Below are positions 24,964 to 34,231 of a stretch of DNA of 64,000 nucleotides, one piece after another; within the stretch, counting starts at the first letter, position 1, and every line of letters begins with the position of its first letter. The position numbers and the translations under genes are program-made. A model generated the notes under the pieces. The model did not search any database. It was given only the letters and a program-made list of their open reading frames with translations, and was not told where the DNA came from. The stretch comes from DASSBR01 sp035701285. GTDB lineage: Bacteria; Pseudomonadota; Gammaproteobacteria; Natronospirales; DASSBR01. The stretch covers positions 20,210 through 84,209 of the forward strand of contig DASSNT010000015.1 in assembly GCA_035701285.1 (NCBI GenBank), in the 5' to 3' direction.

Positions 24964-27108
24964 TTATTTTTCATTCGCGGCACCAAAATTTTCGATCAGC
25001 TGTCCGATCGCGCTTGGATCCAGTGGTTTGACCAGATGCTCGTCAAAACCCGCCTCCCGGGCCCGCTGCCGGTCGCTCTCCTGGCCATAGCCTGTCACGG
25101 CGATCAGCGTCAGTTTTTCCAGACCCGGCATCTGGCGCAACCGACGGGCCACTTCGTAGCCGTCCATTACCGGCAGACCGATGTCGATCAGCGCGACTGC
25201 GGGCTCGAATTCAGCCGCGGCCGTGAGCGCGGCGGCGCCATCGTGGGCGATGCACGTCTCGTAGCCGGTCAGTTCAAGCAGCTCTGCAAGGCTGGTTGCG
25301 GCGTCGGCATAGTCGTCGACAACCAGAACCTTCAAACTGCTGCTGCCGGAACGCGCTGCCGGTTTGGCAGGCTCGACGGCGCGTTGTGTCGGCGGACTTT
25401 GCAGCAGTGGCAGGCGCACGACGAACTCGCTGCCGCAATTGCGGCCTTCGCTCAGCACCTCAACGCTGCCGCCGTGCAGCACCACGAGGTTCCGTACGAT
25501 CGCCAGACCGAGCCCCAAGCCGCCTTCTGAGCGTTCGATTGATTGTGCGCTCTGGCTGAACAGGTCGAACACGTGCGGTTTGAGGTCCGGGTCGATACCG
25601 ATACCCTCATCGCGCACCCGCAGTATGACTGCATCGCCCTCGGCCATCGCGCTGACATGGATCGTGCTCTTAGACGGGGAGTATTTCGACGCGTTGGACA
25701 GCAGATTGGTGACGATCTGTGCCAGCCGCCGCGCATCTCCCTCTACCAGCAGGTCGTCGTCGACCGCGGATTGCACCGCCTGTTGGCGTTGTTCTATCAG
25801 CGGCTCGACCGTTTGCAATGAGCGGGAAACGATTTCACCAATGCCGACGGGCTTCTTCTTCAATTCGACCTTGCCGCGGGCGATGCGCGACACGTCGAGC
25901 AGGTCATCGACCAGCCCGGCGAGGTGACGCACTTGCGATTCGATCACGTTACGCTCCCTGGCGAGCGCTTCCGGCTGGCGCATGCGCATTAGTTGCAGCG
26001 CGGTGAAGATCGGCGCCAGCGGATTGCGCAGTTCGTGGCCGAGCATGGCGAGGAATTCATCCTTGGCCCGGTTCGCTTCCTGCAGCGCGTTCCGCGAGTG
26101 GCGAAGATCCTCCTCGACGCGCTTCCGGTCGGTAATATCCTGGAACAGCACGCCCAGCCGCCGGCTTTCCTTGTTGTCCGGTTCCATTTTGAAAACGTAG
26201 AAGTCATACCAGCGCTTTTGCAGCGACAGGTAATGTACCGCGCGCTCGCTTTCGCCGGTGCGAGCGACGCGCCCCCACAGCTCGAACCAGTAAGGTTCAT
26301 AGCGCTCTCCGGATTCGCCCAGCCGGTGACCGACGATATCCGTTCCGGCAAGTTCAAGCACGGCCGGATTCGCGTCGATGTATTCAAGGTCGATGGCATG
26401 ACCGTTCTCGTCGAAGATGACGTCGGCGAGCAGATAACCTTCGTCAATCGCTGAAAACAGCGTGCGGTAGCGCGCTTCGCTTTTGCGCAGCGCCGCGTCG
26501 GCCCGATGCCGCTCAATCGCGATTGCGGTGGCGCGATTAAGGAAATCGACAGCTTCCATCTCCTCGGCCGCCGGCCCGCGAGGCTCGGGGTAGTAAATCG
26601 CGAACGTACCCAGTACCTGCCGATGCGAGCCGATGATCGGTGTTGACCAGCAGGCGCGCAGTTCATGGCGCAGCCCCAGGTCGGCGAAGTTCTTCCACAG
26701 CGGGTCCGACGCGATATCGCTGACGATAACCCGGGCGCGGCGGTGTGCCGCCGTTCCGCAGGTGCCGACACCCTCGCCGACGGGGGTGCCATCGATCGCG
26801 CGGTTGTAATCGTCCGGCAGGCTTGGTGCGGATCCATGCCTCAGATGCAGGCCATCTTCGTCGAGCAGCAGCACCGAGGCGCGGGGCCGCCGTGCTGCAA
26901 AACGTGTTTCGAACCCGCGTATCAACGCGTCGAGGGCGGCGGAGAGCGGGGCGCCGGCCGCAATCAGTTCGATAACGCGCTGCTCCTGTGCCAGCAGCGC
27001 GTCACGCTGTTCCGCGCGGCGCCGTGCGGCCTCCCGGGCGGTGTTCGCCTCACGCAGTTCGTCAATAAGGGCCTGGGAATCGTCCTGTCTATTGGCCGGA
27101 TTTGTCAT
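24964..27108 (-). CDS. Hybrid sensor histidine kinase, GAF-PAS-HisKA-HATPase-REC (HK2)
   Basis: A 714-residue soluble hybrid kinase. An N-terminal coiled coil (REANTAREAARRRAEQRD) leads to a GAF domain of the GTPVGEGVGTCGTAA type, then a PAS domain and HisKA with phospho-His in FLAMLGHELRNPLAPI. The HATPase motifs are GIGIDPDL and GGLGLGLAI, and the receiver has ALIDIGLPVMDGYEV. The ATG at 27108 overlaps the end of HK3 by 20 bases, so it is translated downstream of HK3 on the same mRNA. A TTG at 27126 would add six residues. From HisKA onward it is clearly homologous to HK1 and HK3; the sensory parts differ. Confidence 0.9.
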   Translation of the reverse strand: MTNPANRQDDSQALIDELREANTAREAARRRAEQRDALLAQEQRVIELIAAGAPLSAALDALIRGFETRFAARRPRASVLLLDEDGLHLRHGSAPSLPDDYNRAIDGTPVGEGVGTCGTAAHRRARVIVSDIASDPLWKNFADLGLRHELRACWSTPIIGSHRQVLGTFAIYYPEPRGPAAEEMEAVDFLNRATAIAIERHRADAALRKSEARYRTLFSAIDEGYLLADVIFDENGHAIDLEYIDANPAVLELAGTDIVGHRLGESGERYEPYWFELWGRVARTGESERAVHYLSLQKRWYDFYVFKMEPDNKESRRLGVLFQDITDRKRVEEDLRHSRNALQEANRAKDEFLAMLGHELRNPLAPIFTALQLMRMRQPEALARERNVIESQVRHLAGLVDDLLDVSRIARGKVELKKKPVGIGEIVSRSLQTVEPLIEQRQQAVQSAVDDDLLVEGDARRLAQIVTNLLSNASKYSPSKSTIHVSAMAEGDAVILRVRDEGIGIDPDLKPHVFDLFSQSAQSIERSEGGLGLGLAIVRNLVVLHGGSVEVLSEGRNCGSEFVVRLPLLQSPPTQRAVEPAKPAARSGSSSLKVLVVDDYADAATSLAELLELTGYETCIAHDGAAALTAAAEFEPAVALIDIGLPVMDGYEVARRLRQMPGLEKLTLIAVTGYGQESDRQRAREAGFDEHLVKPLDPSAIGQLIENFGAANEK

Positions 27109-29983
27109 CGATGTGCTTCTTCGCAAATGACTCGATCAAGTGTCCTATGATCGTGGGATCGAGCGGCTTCACCAAGTGCTCGTTAAACCCTGCTTCACGG
27201 GCGCGCCTGCGGTCGCTCTCCTGTCCGTAGCCGGTCATCGCCACCAGAGTAATTTTTTCGAGGCCGGTTACCTGGCGCATCCGCCGGGCGACTTCGTAGC
27301 CGTCCATTGCCGGCAGTCCGATGTCGATGAGCGCAACCGTCGGCAGAAACTCTTTGGCGGCACCCAGCGCCGCCGCGCCGTCGTAGGCGACACGGGTTTC
27401 AAAGCCGTCCAGTCCCAGCAGTTCCGCAATGCTGTCGGCGGCATCGACATAATCGTCGACGATCAGCACCTTGACTTGCCCGCGGGTGGTTTCCGGCGTC
27501 GGCATCTGTGGCCCGGCCTGTGCAGCCAGCGTTGCGACCGCTTCGGCAGGCCTGCCTTGCAGCAGCGGCAGACGCACGACAAACTCGCTGCCGCGATTGT
27601 GCCCCTCGCTGAACGCTTCGACGCTGCCGCCGTGCAGCATGACCAGGTTTCGCACCAGTGAGAGACCCAGCCCCAGGCCGCCTTCCGACCGCGCGAGCGA
27701 CTGCGCGCTCTGCGTGAACAGATCGAATACGCGCGGCAGCAGGTCCGGATCGATTCCCACGCCTTCGTCGCGCACGGTCAGCACGGCCTGGTCGCCTTCG
27801 GCGCACGCCGCAAGCTGGATTTCCCGTTGCGGCGGCGAATACTTCGCGGCGTTGGTCAGCAAGTTCGTGATGACCTGAACGAGCCGGCGGGCGTCGCCTT
27901 CGACGACCAGCCGGTCATTCACTTCTGTGTGCACAGCCTGTTCGTATTTTTCGATCAGCGGACTTGCCGTTTCAAGAGACTTGGCGACAATCTCGCCGAG
28001 ATCTACCGGCGCTTTCTTCAGTTCAATTTTGCCGCGCGCGATGCGCGACACGTCGAGCAGGTCGTCGACCAGCCCGATCATGTGCTGCACCTGCGACTCG
28101 ATGATGCCGCGTTCCCGGGTCAGCACGTGCGGGTTTTGCATGCGCATCAACTGCAAGGCTGTCACGATCGGCGCCAGCGGATTGCGCAGTTCGTGGCCGA
28201 GCATGGCGAGAAATTCGTCTTTGGCCCGACTGGCGGATTGCAGATCGGCTTCCGACCTTTTTCGTTCACTGACGTCGATCGTGGCGCCGTAGGCGTGCGG
28301 CTTGCCGTGATCGTCGGCGATGGTGGCTCGGGAGTAGAGCCACCGGTGTCCGCCGTGGGGTAGCCGGGCCTGGAATTCCATCTCGAACGACTGACGCGTT
28401 CGTGCGCATTCCGCCAGTCTGGCCATCATGTTGCGGCGGTCGGCGGTCTCGACCACATTCTCCCAGCGACTGGCGGGTATCCGCATGGGTCTTGCGCCGA
28501 ACTCCATCAATTTCGCCATCTGCGCCGAGATCGTGCTTTCGCCGCTCTCAAGATTGAGATCCCAGGTGCCGATCTCGCCGGCTTCAATTGCCAGGCGCTG
28601 GAGTTGCTCGCTGCGCCGCAGCGCCTTTTCCGCCCGGGCGCGTTCGACGGCTTCCCAGGTGCGGTCGGCCACTTCCTCGACCAAGGCAACTTCTTCATCG
28701 CTCCAGGCGCGCGGCGCGGTCTGATGGACATAGAAGATAGCGACCAGGCGGTCATGCCGGATCAGCGGGACACCGATGCCGCTACGCACGTCCCCGGCTT
28801 CGGCATACGCTTCTTCAGCGCCGCGTGTGCGCGCGTCGGTCTGCGGATCTTTTACCCGGACGGTTTTGCCCATGCGGTAGTCGCGCGCAACGCTTTCGCC
28901 GAAGTCGCGTATCCGCACGGTGCCGGCGAGAGTCAGCATGTTGCCGTCGGTCCAGTCCCGCCTGACGGTAAACAGTTCTTCGCTTTTGTCGACCTCGCCG
29001 TAGCCGCAGCGGCCGACGCCGAGATGGGAGCCGAGCATGCGGCTCGCGGTTTCCATGATCGCCGAGCTGCTGGTCACCTCGCGCAGCGTGTCTGTGAGCG
29101 CAACGAGAAAGTTGTCGTGCTCTTCACTGCGCTTGCGGTCGGTCACGTCGCGAGTCGTGCCGCCGACGGCCTCGACTTCGCCGCCGGGGTCAAGGATCGG
29201 CACGAGGATGTACTCGTAGACGCGTCTGCCGTTGGTGCCATTGAATGGCACTTCGCCTTTGACCGGCTGCCGCGTGGCGACGACTTCATCGATCTCGCGG
29301 TCGTGCATGGCAGCGTGCCAGTCCGGATAACCCAGTTCCAGGCAATTCTTGCCGATGGCCTCATCCCACGTTCGGCCCCACATCGCGAGGGTGGCGCGGT
29401 TGGCGTAGATAAACCGGTGGTCGAGGTCGAAAATGTAGGCGAGATCCGGGATGGCGGAGAGCAGCGCGTCGTAGCGCCGCTGTCGCGCCTCTTCTGCAAG
29501 CACTGAACTGGTTACCTCGATGCCGCTATTGAGCATTCCGGCGATGATGCCGGTCTCGTCGCGCAGGGGACTCACCGCAAAGGTGAACCAGGTTGACTCG
29601 GGGCTTCCGTTGCGCAGCAGCGTGAACGGTATCTGCTCACAGCGGCTCGATTCGCCGTTCCAGGCCTTCGTGATCAGAGGCTCGATTGCCTCGCGCACTT
29701 CTGACCACACCTCCAGCAGGGGCTTGCCGAGGGCGTCGTGTTTCGCACCGAGCAGCGGCCGATACGCGTCGTTGTAGATGCAGATGAGCTGCTGGCCCCA
29801 GCAGACAAGGTTCGGCAGCGGTGAGTCGAGAATAAGGTCGACGCAGGTTCGCAGCGCCTGCGGCCAGCTTTCCGGCGGCCCGAGCGGCGTACCGGACCAG
29901 TCATGTGCGCGCACCAGCGCAGCCATTTCACCTTGGGTGGCGAACGGCGCTTGTGAGGGCGTCACGCGGGCGGGTTCAGTCAT
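27089..29983 (-). CDS. Hybrid sensor histidine kinase, multi-PAS/GAF-HisKA-HATPase-REC (HK3)
   Basis: A 964-residue soluble protein. Its first PAS-like domain (HDWSGTPLGPPESWPQAL) resembles that of HK1. It is followed by a second PAS (LSAIPDLAYIFDLDHRFIYAN), a GAF domain (IGVPLIRHDRLVAIFYVHQ) and a third PAS. Then come HisKA with FLAMLGHELRNPLAP, the HATPase and a receiver (ALIDIGLPAMDGYEV). The ATG at 29983 is chosen because a sigma70-like promoter lies at 30024-30052, which an earlier start would overlap. GGACGGCG precedes it as for HK1. It heads an HK3-HK2 transcript. Confidence 0.9.
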   Translation of the reverse strand: MTEPARVTPSQAPFATQGEMAALVRAHDWSGTPLGPPESWPQALRTCVDLILDSPLPNLVCWGQQLICIYNDAYRPLLGAKHDALGKPLLEVWSEVREAIEPLITKAWNGESSRCEQIPFTLLRNGSPESTWFTFAVSPLRDETGIIAGMLNSGIEVTSSVLAEEARQRRYDALLSAIPDLAYIFDLDHRFIYANRATLAMWGRTWDEAIGKNCLELGYPDWHAAMHDREIDEVVATRQPVKGEVPFNGTNGRRVYEYILVPILDPGGEVEAVGGTTRDVTDRKRSEEHDNFLVALTDTLREVTSSSAIMETASRMLGSHLGVGRCGYGEVDKSEELFTVRRDWTDGNMLTLAGTVRIRDFGESVARDYRMGKTVRVKDPQTDARTRGAEEAYAEAGDVRSGIGVPLIRHDRLVAIFYVHQTAPRAWSDEEVALVEEVADRTWEAVERARAEKALRRSEQLQRLAIEAGEIGTWDLNLESGESTISAQMAKLMEFGARPMRIPASRWENVVETADRRNMMARLAECARTRQSFEMEFQARLPHGGHRWLYSRATIADDHGKPHAYGATIDVSERKRSEADLQSASRAKDEFLAMLGHELRNPLAPIVTALQLMRMQNPHVLTRERGIIESQVQHMIGLVDDLLDVSRIARGKIELKKAPVDLGEIVAKSLETASPLIEKYEQAVHTEVNDRLVVEGDARRLVQVITNLLTNAAKYSPPQREIQLAACAEGDQAVLTVRDEGVGIDPDLLPRVFDLFTQSAQSLARSEGGLGLGLSLVRNLVMLHGGSVEAFSEGHNRGSEFVVRLPLLQGRPAEAVATLAAQAGPQMPTPETTRGQVKVLIVDDYVDAADSIAELLGLDGFETRVAYDGAAALGAAKEFLPTVALIDIGLPAMDGYEVARRMRQVTGLEKITLVAMTGYGQESDRRRAREAGFNEHLVKPLDPTIIGHLIESFAKKHIDDKSGQ

Positions 29984-30023
29984 TGCGCCGTCCAGGTTGG
30001 CGATCAGGGAAATAGGGTTACTG

Positions 30024-30052
30024 AGTATAGGGAGTAACCTCGGCTGCGGCAA
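30024..30052 (-). promoter_or_regulatory. Sigma70-like promoter of the HK3-HK2 operon
   Basis: On the minus strand, -35 TTGCCG (30047-30052) and -10 TATACT (30024-30029) are separated by exactly 17 bases. Transcription would begin near 30017, about 34 bases before the HK3 ATG. The -10 context is repeated upstream of HK1. Confidence 0.6.
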
Positions 30053-30060
30053 ATGCGAAA

Positions 30061-30603
30061 TCAGCCATTTTTCAATAGCACGTAAACAGCGCCGGTTCCG
30101 CCGTCGCTGGGGCGTGCGGAGCAGAATGCGGCCACGTCAGCGCGCTGACTGAGCCAGCCGCCGAGGTGCTGCTTGAGGACCGGTCCGCGGTGGCCGGAGC
30201 GCAGGCCCTTGCCGTGGATGATGCGCGCGCAGCGCACGCCGAAGGCCGCGCATTCCGTCAGGAATTCACCCACCACGGCGCGCGCGTCAGCGACGGTGAG
30301 GCCATGCAGGTCGCACTCGGCACCGATCGATACCTGGCCGCGGCGCAGGCGCTTGAGCAATCGCTGATCGAGCCCGGGCTGGGCGAAAAACAGCTCGTCG
30401 CCGCTGCCGAATTCAGCCGGATCGAGCGAATCGCCCAAGCTTTCGTTCAGCACCATGACATCGTCGGCGCGCCGGAAGCGGGCGCGCGGGGAGGGCAGCT
30501 TACGCTCGTGCGAAACAGTATCGACCTCCACGCGGCAGATGTCACCGACGTGCTCGCGGAACAGCGCGGCGTCTTCAGCGGAAATGGTCCAGCGCTTGGG
30601 CAT
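30061..30603 (-). CDS. Smr-domain protein
   Basis: A 180-residue protein with a C-terminal Smr domain containing DLHGLTVADAR and IIHGKGLRSG, the two conserved motifs of the fold. Small Smr proteins such as E. coli SmrA have nicking endonuclease activity in vitro. The family is also linked to cleavage of mRNA on collided ribosomes (SmrB). Which applies here is not clear. It is divergent from surE with 71 bp between the starts and lies 77 bp upstream of HK3 on the same strand. Confidence 0.88.
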   Translation of the reverse strand: MPKRWTISAEDAALFREHVGDICRVEVDTVSHERKLPSPRARFRRADDVMVLNESLGDSLDPAEFGSGDELFFAQPGLDQRLLKRLRRGQVSIGAECDLHGLTVADARAVVGEFLTECAAFGVRCARIIHGKGLRSGHRGPVLKQHLGGWLSQRADVAAFCSARPSDGGTGAVYVLLKNG

Positions 30604-30658
30604 TGGATCATTTTAACGCGCGATGGCGCCGCGCGTAACGCGCTACTAGCCGGCTTGT

Positions 30659-30667
30659 TGGTATAGT
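30659..30667 (+). promoter_or_regulatory. Extended -10 promoter candidate for surE, possibly leaderless
   Basis: TGGTATAGT (30659-30667) is an extended -10 box (TGn plus TATAGT) ending 7 bases before the surE ATG at 30675. A start site about 7 bases downstream would fall on or next to the A of the ATG. No Shine-Dalgarno is seen between the box and the ATG, and no -35 box is obvious. Confidence 0.45.
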
Positions 30668-30674
30668 ACGCCCG

Positions 30675-31466
30675 ATGAAAATTCTGCTGAGCAATGACGA
30701 TGGTTGCCAGGCCAAGGGCCTGCTGTGCCTGAAAGACGAGCTGGCGCACCTTGGGGACGTGACCGTCGTGGCGCCGGATCGGAACCGCAGCGGCGCCAGC
30801 AACTCGCTGACGCTGGATTCGCCGCTGCGCGTGCACCAGCATGGAGAACGTGTATATTGCGTGGACGGGACGCCTACCGATTGCGTACATCTCGCAATTA
30901 CGGGGCTGCTGGACGAAGAGCCGGACATCGTCGTATCAGGGATTAACGCCGGTCCGAATCTCGGCGACGATGTGCTCTATTCGGGCACCGTCGCGGCTGC
31001 CATGGAGGGGCGGTTTCTGGGCCTGCCGGCGATCGCGGTGTCGCTGGCTTCCTCGCACCCGGAGCATTATTCGACAGCGGCAGTCGTCGTGCGCCGGCTG
31101 GTGACGATGCTGGCCCGCGGCAACCTGGCGCCTGATACAATTCTGAACGTGAACGTACCGGACCGGCTCGAAGCGGCACTCGCCGGCGTGATTGCGACGC
31201 GGCTCGGGCACCGGCATCGCGCCGAGCCCGTCGTTCGCGCCAAAGACCCGCGCGGCCGACCGATTTACTGGGTAGGCGCGGTCGGCACGGCCGAAGACGG
31301 CGGACCCGGTACCGATTTTGCCGCGGTGCGCGACGGTTTCGTTTCGGTCACGCCGCTGAAGGTCGACTTCACGCGACACGAGACGCTGCCTGAGCTGGGC
31401 GATTGGCTGGAGGGCCTGGCCGATCGTGACGGGCCGGCGGTTGTAAAGGGGCAAGTGAGTGCTTGA
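30675..31466 (+). CDS. surE: 5'/3'-nucleotidase SurE
   Basis: A 263-residue metal-dependent nucleotidase. The metal-binding LLSNDDG is near the N-terminus, with VVAPDRNRSGASNSLTLD and VSGINAGPNLGDDVLYSGTVAAA following. It hydrolyses nucleoside monophosphates and short polyphosphate and is associated with stationary-phase survival. It starts the conserved surE-pcm-nlpD-rpoS group with a 3-bp gap before pcm. Initiation may be leaderless (see the site at 30659). Confidence 0.96.
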   Translation: MKILLSNDDGCQAKGLLCLKDELAHLGDVTVVAPDRNRSGASNSLTLDSPLRVHQHGERVYCVDGTPTDCVHLAITGLLDEEPDIVVSGINAGPNLGDDVLYSGTVAAAMEGRFLGLPAIAVSLASSHPEHYSTAAVVVRRLVTMLARGNLAPDTILNVNVPDRLEAALAGVIATRLGHRHRAEPVVRAKDPRGRPIYWVGAVGTAEDGGPGTDFAAVRDGFVSVTPLKVDFTRHETLPELGDWLEGLADRDGPAVVKGQVSA

Positions 31467-31469
31467 TTC

Positions 31470-32129
31470 ATGATGACAGAGGCTAGCGGTATCGGCATGA
31501 CCTCCGCGCGCACCCGTGAGCGTCTCGTCGCGCGCCTGCGCGCCAAGGGCATCGAGAGCGTGCCGGTGCTGAACGCGATCCGCGAAACGCCGCGGCACCT
31601 GTTCGTCGACGAGGCGCTGGCCAGCCGTGCCTATGAAGACACCGCGCTGCCAATCGGTCACGGCCAGACCATCTCCCAACCCTTCATCGTGGCGCGCATG
31701 ACCGAGGCGCTGTTCGCCGGCGGCGTGCCGGACAAAGTACTGGAAGTCGGCAGCGGGTCGGGCTACCAGACCGCCGTTCTGGCAAAGCTCGCGCCGGCGG
31801 TTTACACGGTAGAGCGCATTCAGCCGCTGATCGAGCGCGCGCGCCGGCTGTTGCGCGGCCTGGACGTGCGCAACGTCAAATTCAAATACTCCGACGGCAG
31901 TTGGGGCTGGCCGGAGCAGGGACCCTATGACGGCATTCTGGTGACAGCGGCGCCCGAGGAAGTGCCGGCCGCGCTGCTGGAGCAGCTTGCGCCGGGCGGG
32001 CGGATGGTAATCCCGGTCGGCGGGCGCGGCTTCCAGGAGCTGCTGCGCATTACTCGCCGCAACGACCACTACGAGCAGGAGTCGCTCGACAAGGTCAGCT
32101 TCGTGCCGCTGCTGGGCGGCACGCAATGA
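31470..32129 (+). CDS. pcm: Protein-L-isoaspartate O-methyltransferase
   Basis: A 219-residue SAM-dependent methyltransferase that begins repair of isoaspartyl residues in aged proteins. Motifs include IGHGQTISQPFIVARMTE, the SAM loop LEVGSGSGYQTAVLA and GRMVIPVG. ATG codons occur at 31470 and 31473; the first is used. It is 3 bp after surE and 16 bp before nlpD. Confidence 0.96.
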   Translation: MMTEASGIGMTSARTRERLVARLRAKGIESVPVLNAIRETPRHLFVDEALASRAYEDTALPIGHGQTISQPFIVARMTEALFAGGVPDKVLEVGSGSGYQTAVLAKLAPAVYTVERIQPLIERARRLLRGLDVRNVKFKYSDGSWGWPEQGPYDGILVTAAPEEVPAALLEQLAPGGRMVIPVGGRGFQELLRITRRNDHYEQESLDKVSFVPLLGGTQ

Positions 32130-32145
32130 GTTTCCCGCGCGCCTG

Positions 32146-32865
32146 ATGAAGCGGCTGGTCCGGCTGACGCTGCTCGCGGCTGTTTGTCTGTCTCTAGTCG
32201 GTTGCACGAACGCGTTGCGCTGGCGGCACTACGACTACGTCGTGCAGCGCGGCGACACGCTGTACTCCATTGCCTGGCACTTCGACCTCGATTATCGCGA
32301 CCTCGCCGCCTGGAACGGCATCAATCCGCCATATCGGATTTACCCGGGAGAAAAACTGGTGCTGAGCCGTGCGAAGGCAGGGTACGCGGCATCGAGCACG
32401 GTCTCCACGCCGTCTTCCACCACGGTCGCCCGCAATCCGGCTCCGACGCGCACTCCGGCGCCTGCTCCCGATGAGTATGCCGGCAAGACAGTCTCGGACT
32501 GGCTATGGCCGGCCGAAGGCCGCATCGTCAGCCATTTCGACCCGGACAAGATCACCGCGAAGGGCATCAACATCGGCGGACAGTTCGGCGAACCGGTGCG
32601 CGCGGCGGCGGATGGCCGCGTCGTTTACAGCGGCAGTGGACTCGTCGGCTACGGCGAGCTTATTATCATCAAACACAATAACCATTATCTGAGCGCCTAC
32701 GCGCACAACCGCAAGCGGCTGGTGCAGGAAGGCGACGAAGTCAAAGCCGGGGATGAAATTGCAACAATGGGGCATGGCAACAATGGCGAGGCACTGTTGC
32801 ACTTTGAAATCCGTTACGACGGCAAGCCGGTCGATCCGCTGCATTATCTGCCGTCGCGCAGCTGA
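32146..32865 (+). CDS. nlpD: NlpD-like murein hydrolase activator lipoprotein
   Basis: A 239-residue lipoprotein with the lipobox LVGC at Cys20. A LysM domain follows (YVVQRGDTLYSIAWHF), then a Pro/Thr-rich linker and a C-terminal LytM (M23-type) domain from about residue 130. The zinc-ligand pattern of active M23 peptidases is degenerate: the end reads LLHFEIRYDGKPVDP rather than a full HxH. It should activate an amidase (AmiC in E. coli) during cell separation rather than cut peptidoglycan. It lies 6 bp before rpoS, whose main promoter in E. coli lies within nlpD. Confidence 0.93.
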   Translation: MKRLVRLTLLAAVCLSLVGCTNALRWRHYDYVVQRGDTLYSIAWHFDLDYRDLAAWNGINPPYRIYPGEKLVLSRAKAGYAASSTVSTPSSTTVARNPAPTRTPAPAPDEYAGKTVSDWLWPAEGRIVSHFDPDKITAKGINIGGQFGEPVRAAADGRVVYSGSGLVGYGELIIIKHNNHYLSAYAHNRKRLVQEGDEVKAGDEIATMGHGNNGEALLHFEIRYDGKPVDPLHYLPSRS

Positions 32866-32871
32866 GTAGCC

Positions 32872-33807
32872 ATGGCCGACGAAGGCGCGGAAATGGACAT
32901 GGACGAGCCACTGCGGAACGATGTCGATCGCAACGGCGACCACTGGCTGAATGCGCGCCACGACGCGAACGACGAGCAACTCGACGCCACTCGTATGTAC
33001 CTCGACGAGGTAGGTTTCTCGCCGCTGCTGACAGCCGACGAAGAAGTGCACTTCGGCCGTCTTGCACGCGTCGGCGACGAGGGCGCGCGCAAGCGGATGA
33101 TCGAGAGCAACCTGCGCCTTGTCGTCAGCCTCGCCCGGCGCTACATCTACCGGGGCTTGCCGTTGCTGGACCTGATCGAAGAGGGCAATCTCGGCCTGAT
33201 TCACGCGGTCGAGAAGTTCGACCCCGAGCGCGGCTTCCGGTTTTCGACCTACGCAACCTGGTGGATCCGCCAGTCGATCGAGCGGGCCGTGATGAACCAG
33301 TCGCGCACCGTCCGCCTGCCGATCCACATCGTCAAGGAAGTCAGCCTGTATTCACGGACGTCGCGGAAGCTCGCCCAGCAACTGGAGCGCGAGGCGCGGC
33401 GCGAGGAGGTCGCTGCGACCCTGGGGCGGCCGCTGGCGCATATCGAGCGTCTCCTGTGCCTGTGTGAGCCGACGATGTCGGTCGACCGGCCGTTCGGCGA
33501 CGAGAGCGACCGGCCGGTGCTGGACGCGATTCCCGACGATAACAACCCGGACCCGTTCCAGCAGCTCGAAGGCGTGGATATGGAGGCCGCGATTGCCAAC
33601 TGGCTGGCGCGGTTGAACGACAAGCAGCGCATCGTCGTCGAATTGCGCTTCGGCCTTGACGGCCACGGCCAGCGCACGTTGGATGAAGTCGGCCGCCAGG
33701 TCGGCGTCACCCGCGAGCGGGTGCGGCAGATTCAGCTGGATGCGCTGCGGAAACTGCGGCTGATGTTCGAAGCGGACGGCCTGTCGGGCGAGTCAGTTTT
33801 CGAGTAG
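32872..33807 (+). CDS. rpoS: RNA polymerase sigma factor RpoS
   Basis: A 311-residue sigma70-family factor of the stationary-phase and general stress response. Region 1.2 begins at DATRMYLDEVG. Region 2 has LRLVVSLARRY and IEEGNLGLIHAVEKFDPERGFRFSTYATWWIRQ. Region 4 has ERVRQIQLDALRKLR. Length and the surE-pcm-nlpD neighbourhood distinguish it from RpoD and RpoH. It probably affects the NAGGN and redox genes further along (inference). It converges on the Mth938-domain gene, 8 bp away. Confidence 0.95.
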   Translation: MADEGAEMDMDEPLRNDVDRNGDHWLNARHDANDEQLDATRMYLDEVGFSPLLTADEEVHFGRLARVGDEGARKRMIESNLRLVVSLARRYIYRGLPLLDLIEEGNLGLIHAVEKFDPERGFRFSTYATWWIRQSIERAVMNQSRTVRLPIHIVKEVSLYSRTSRKLAQQLEREARREEVAATLGRPLAHIERLLCLCEPTMSVDRPFGDESDRPVLDAIPDDNNPDPFQQLEGVDMEAAIANWLARLNDKQRIVVELRFGLDGHGQRTLDEVGRQVGVTRERVRQIQLDALRKLRLMFEADGLSGESVFE

Positions 33808-33815
33808 ATCATCAA

Positions 33816-34193
33816 CTAGATCATCAACAGGCCGGCCACGACCTTGCGGCCTTCGTTCAGCAGGATGTTGAACGTGCGGCAGGCGGCGGCCGTATGCATG
33901 ATTTCGATGCCCACGTTGCTGCGATACAGCGGCGCCATGATTGCCGGCGCCGGAAACCGTTGCGAGCGTCCCGTGCCCAGCAGCACGAGGTCGGGCTCCG
34001 TCGCCAGCAGCGCTTCGAGGTGGGTGGCGTTCAGATCGTCAAAAGTCTCCGGCGGCCAACTCGCGTTGAGCGTCGTGGCGGACAGGATCACGCTGGTCTC
34101 GATCGTCTCGTCGTTGACGACTATGTAGCCGTCGCCGTAACCACGGACGATCCGGGCGTTTTCTTCCGGGATGGTTGCTCTTTCGATCTTCAT
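33816..34193 (-). CDS. Mth938-like (DUF498) domain protein
   Basis: A 125-residue single-domain protein. The pattern VVNDETIETSVILS, then PDLVLLGTGRSQRFP and GIEIMHTAAACRTFNILLNEGR is typical of the Mth938/NDUFAF3-like family. Its bacterial function is not established; the eukaryotic relative assists complex I assembly. The start at 34193 (MKIERATIPE) is used because it gives the usual beginning and leaves 38 bp to the divergent recJ. An earlier ATG would overlap recJ. Confidence 0.8.
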   Translation of the reverse strand: MKIERATIPEENARIVRGYGDGYIVVNDETIETSVILSATTLNASWPPETFDDLNATHLEALLATEPDLVLLGTGRSQRFPAPAIMAPLYRSNVGIEIMHTAAACRTFNILLNEGRKVVAGLLMI

Positions 34194-34231
34194 TGGACGG
34201 GCTGAGGCGGTTACGCGGATAATGCCCGCCC

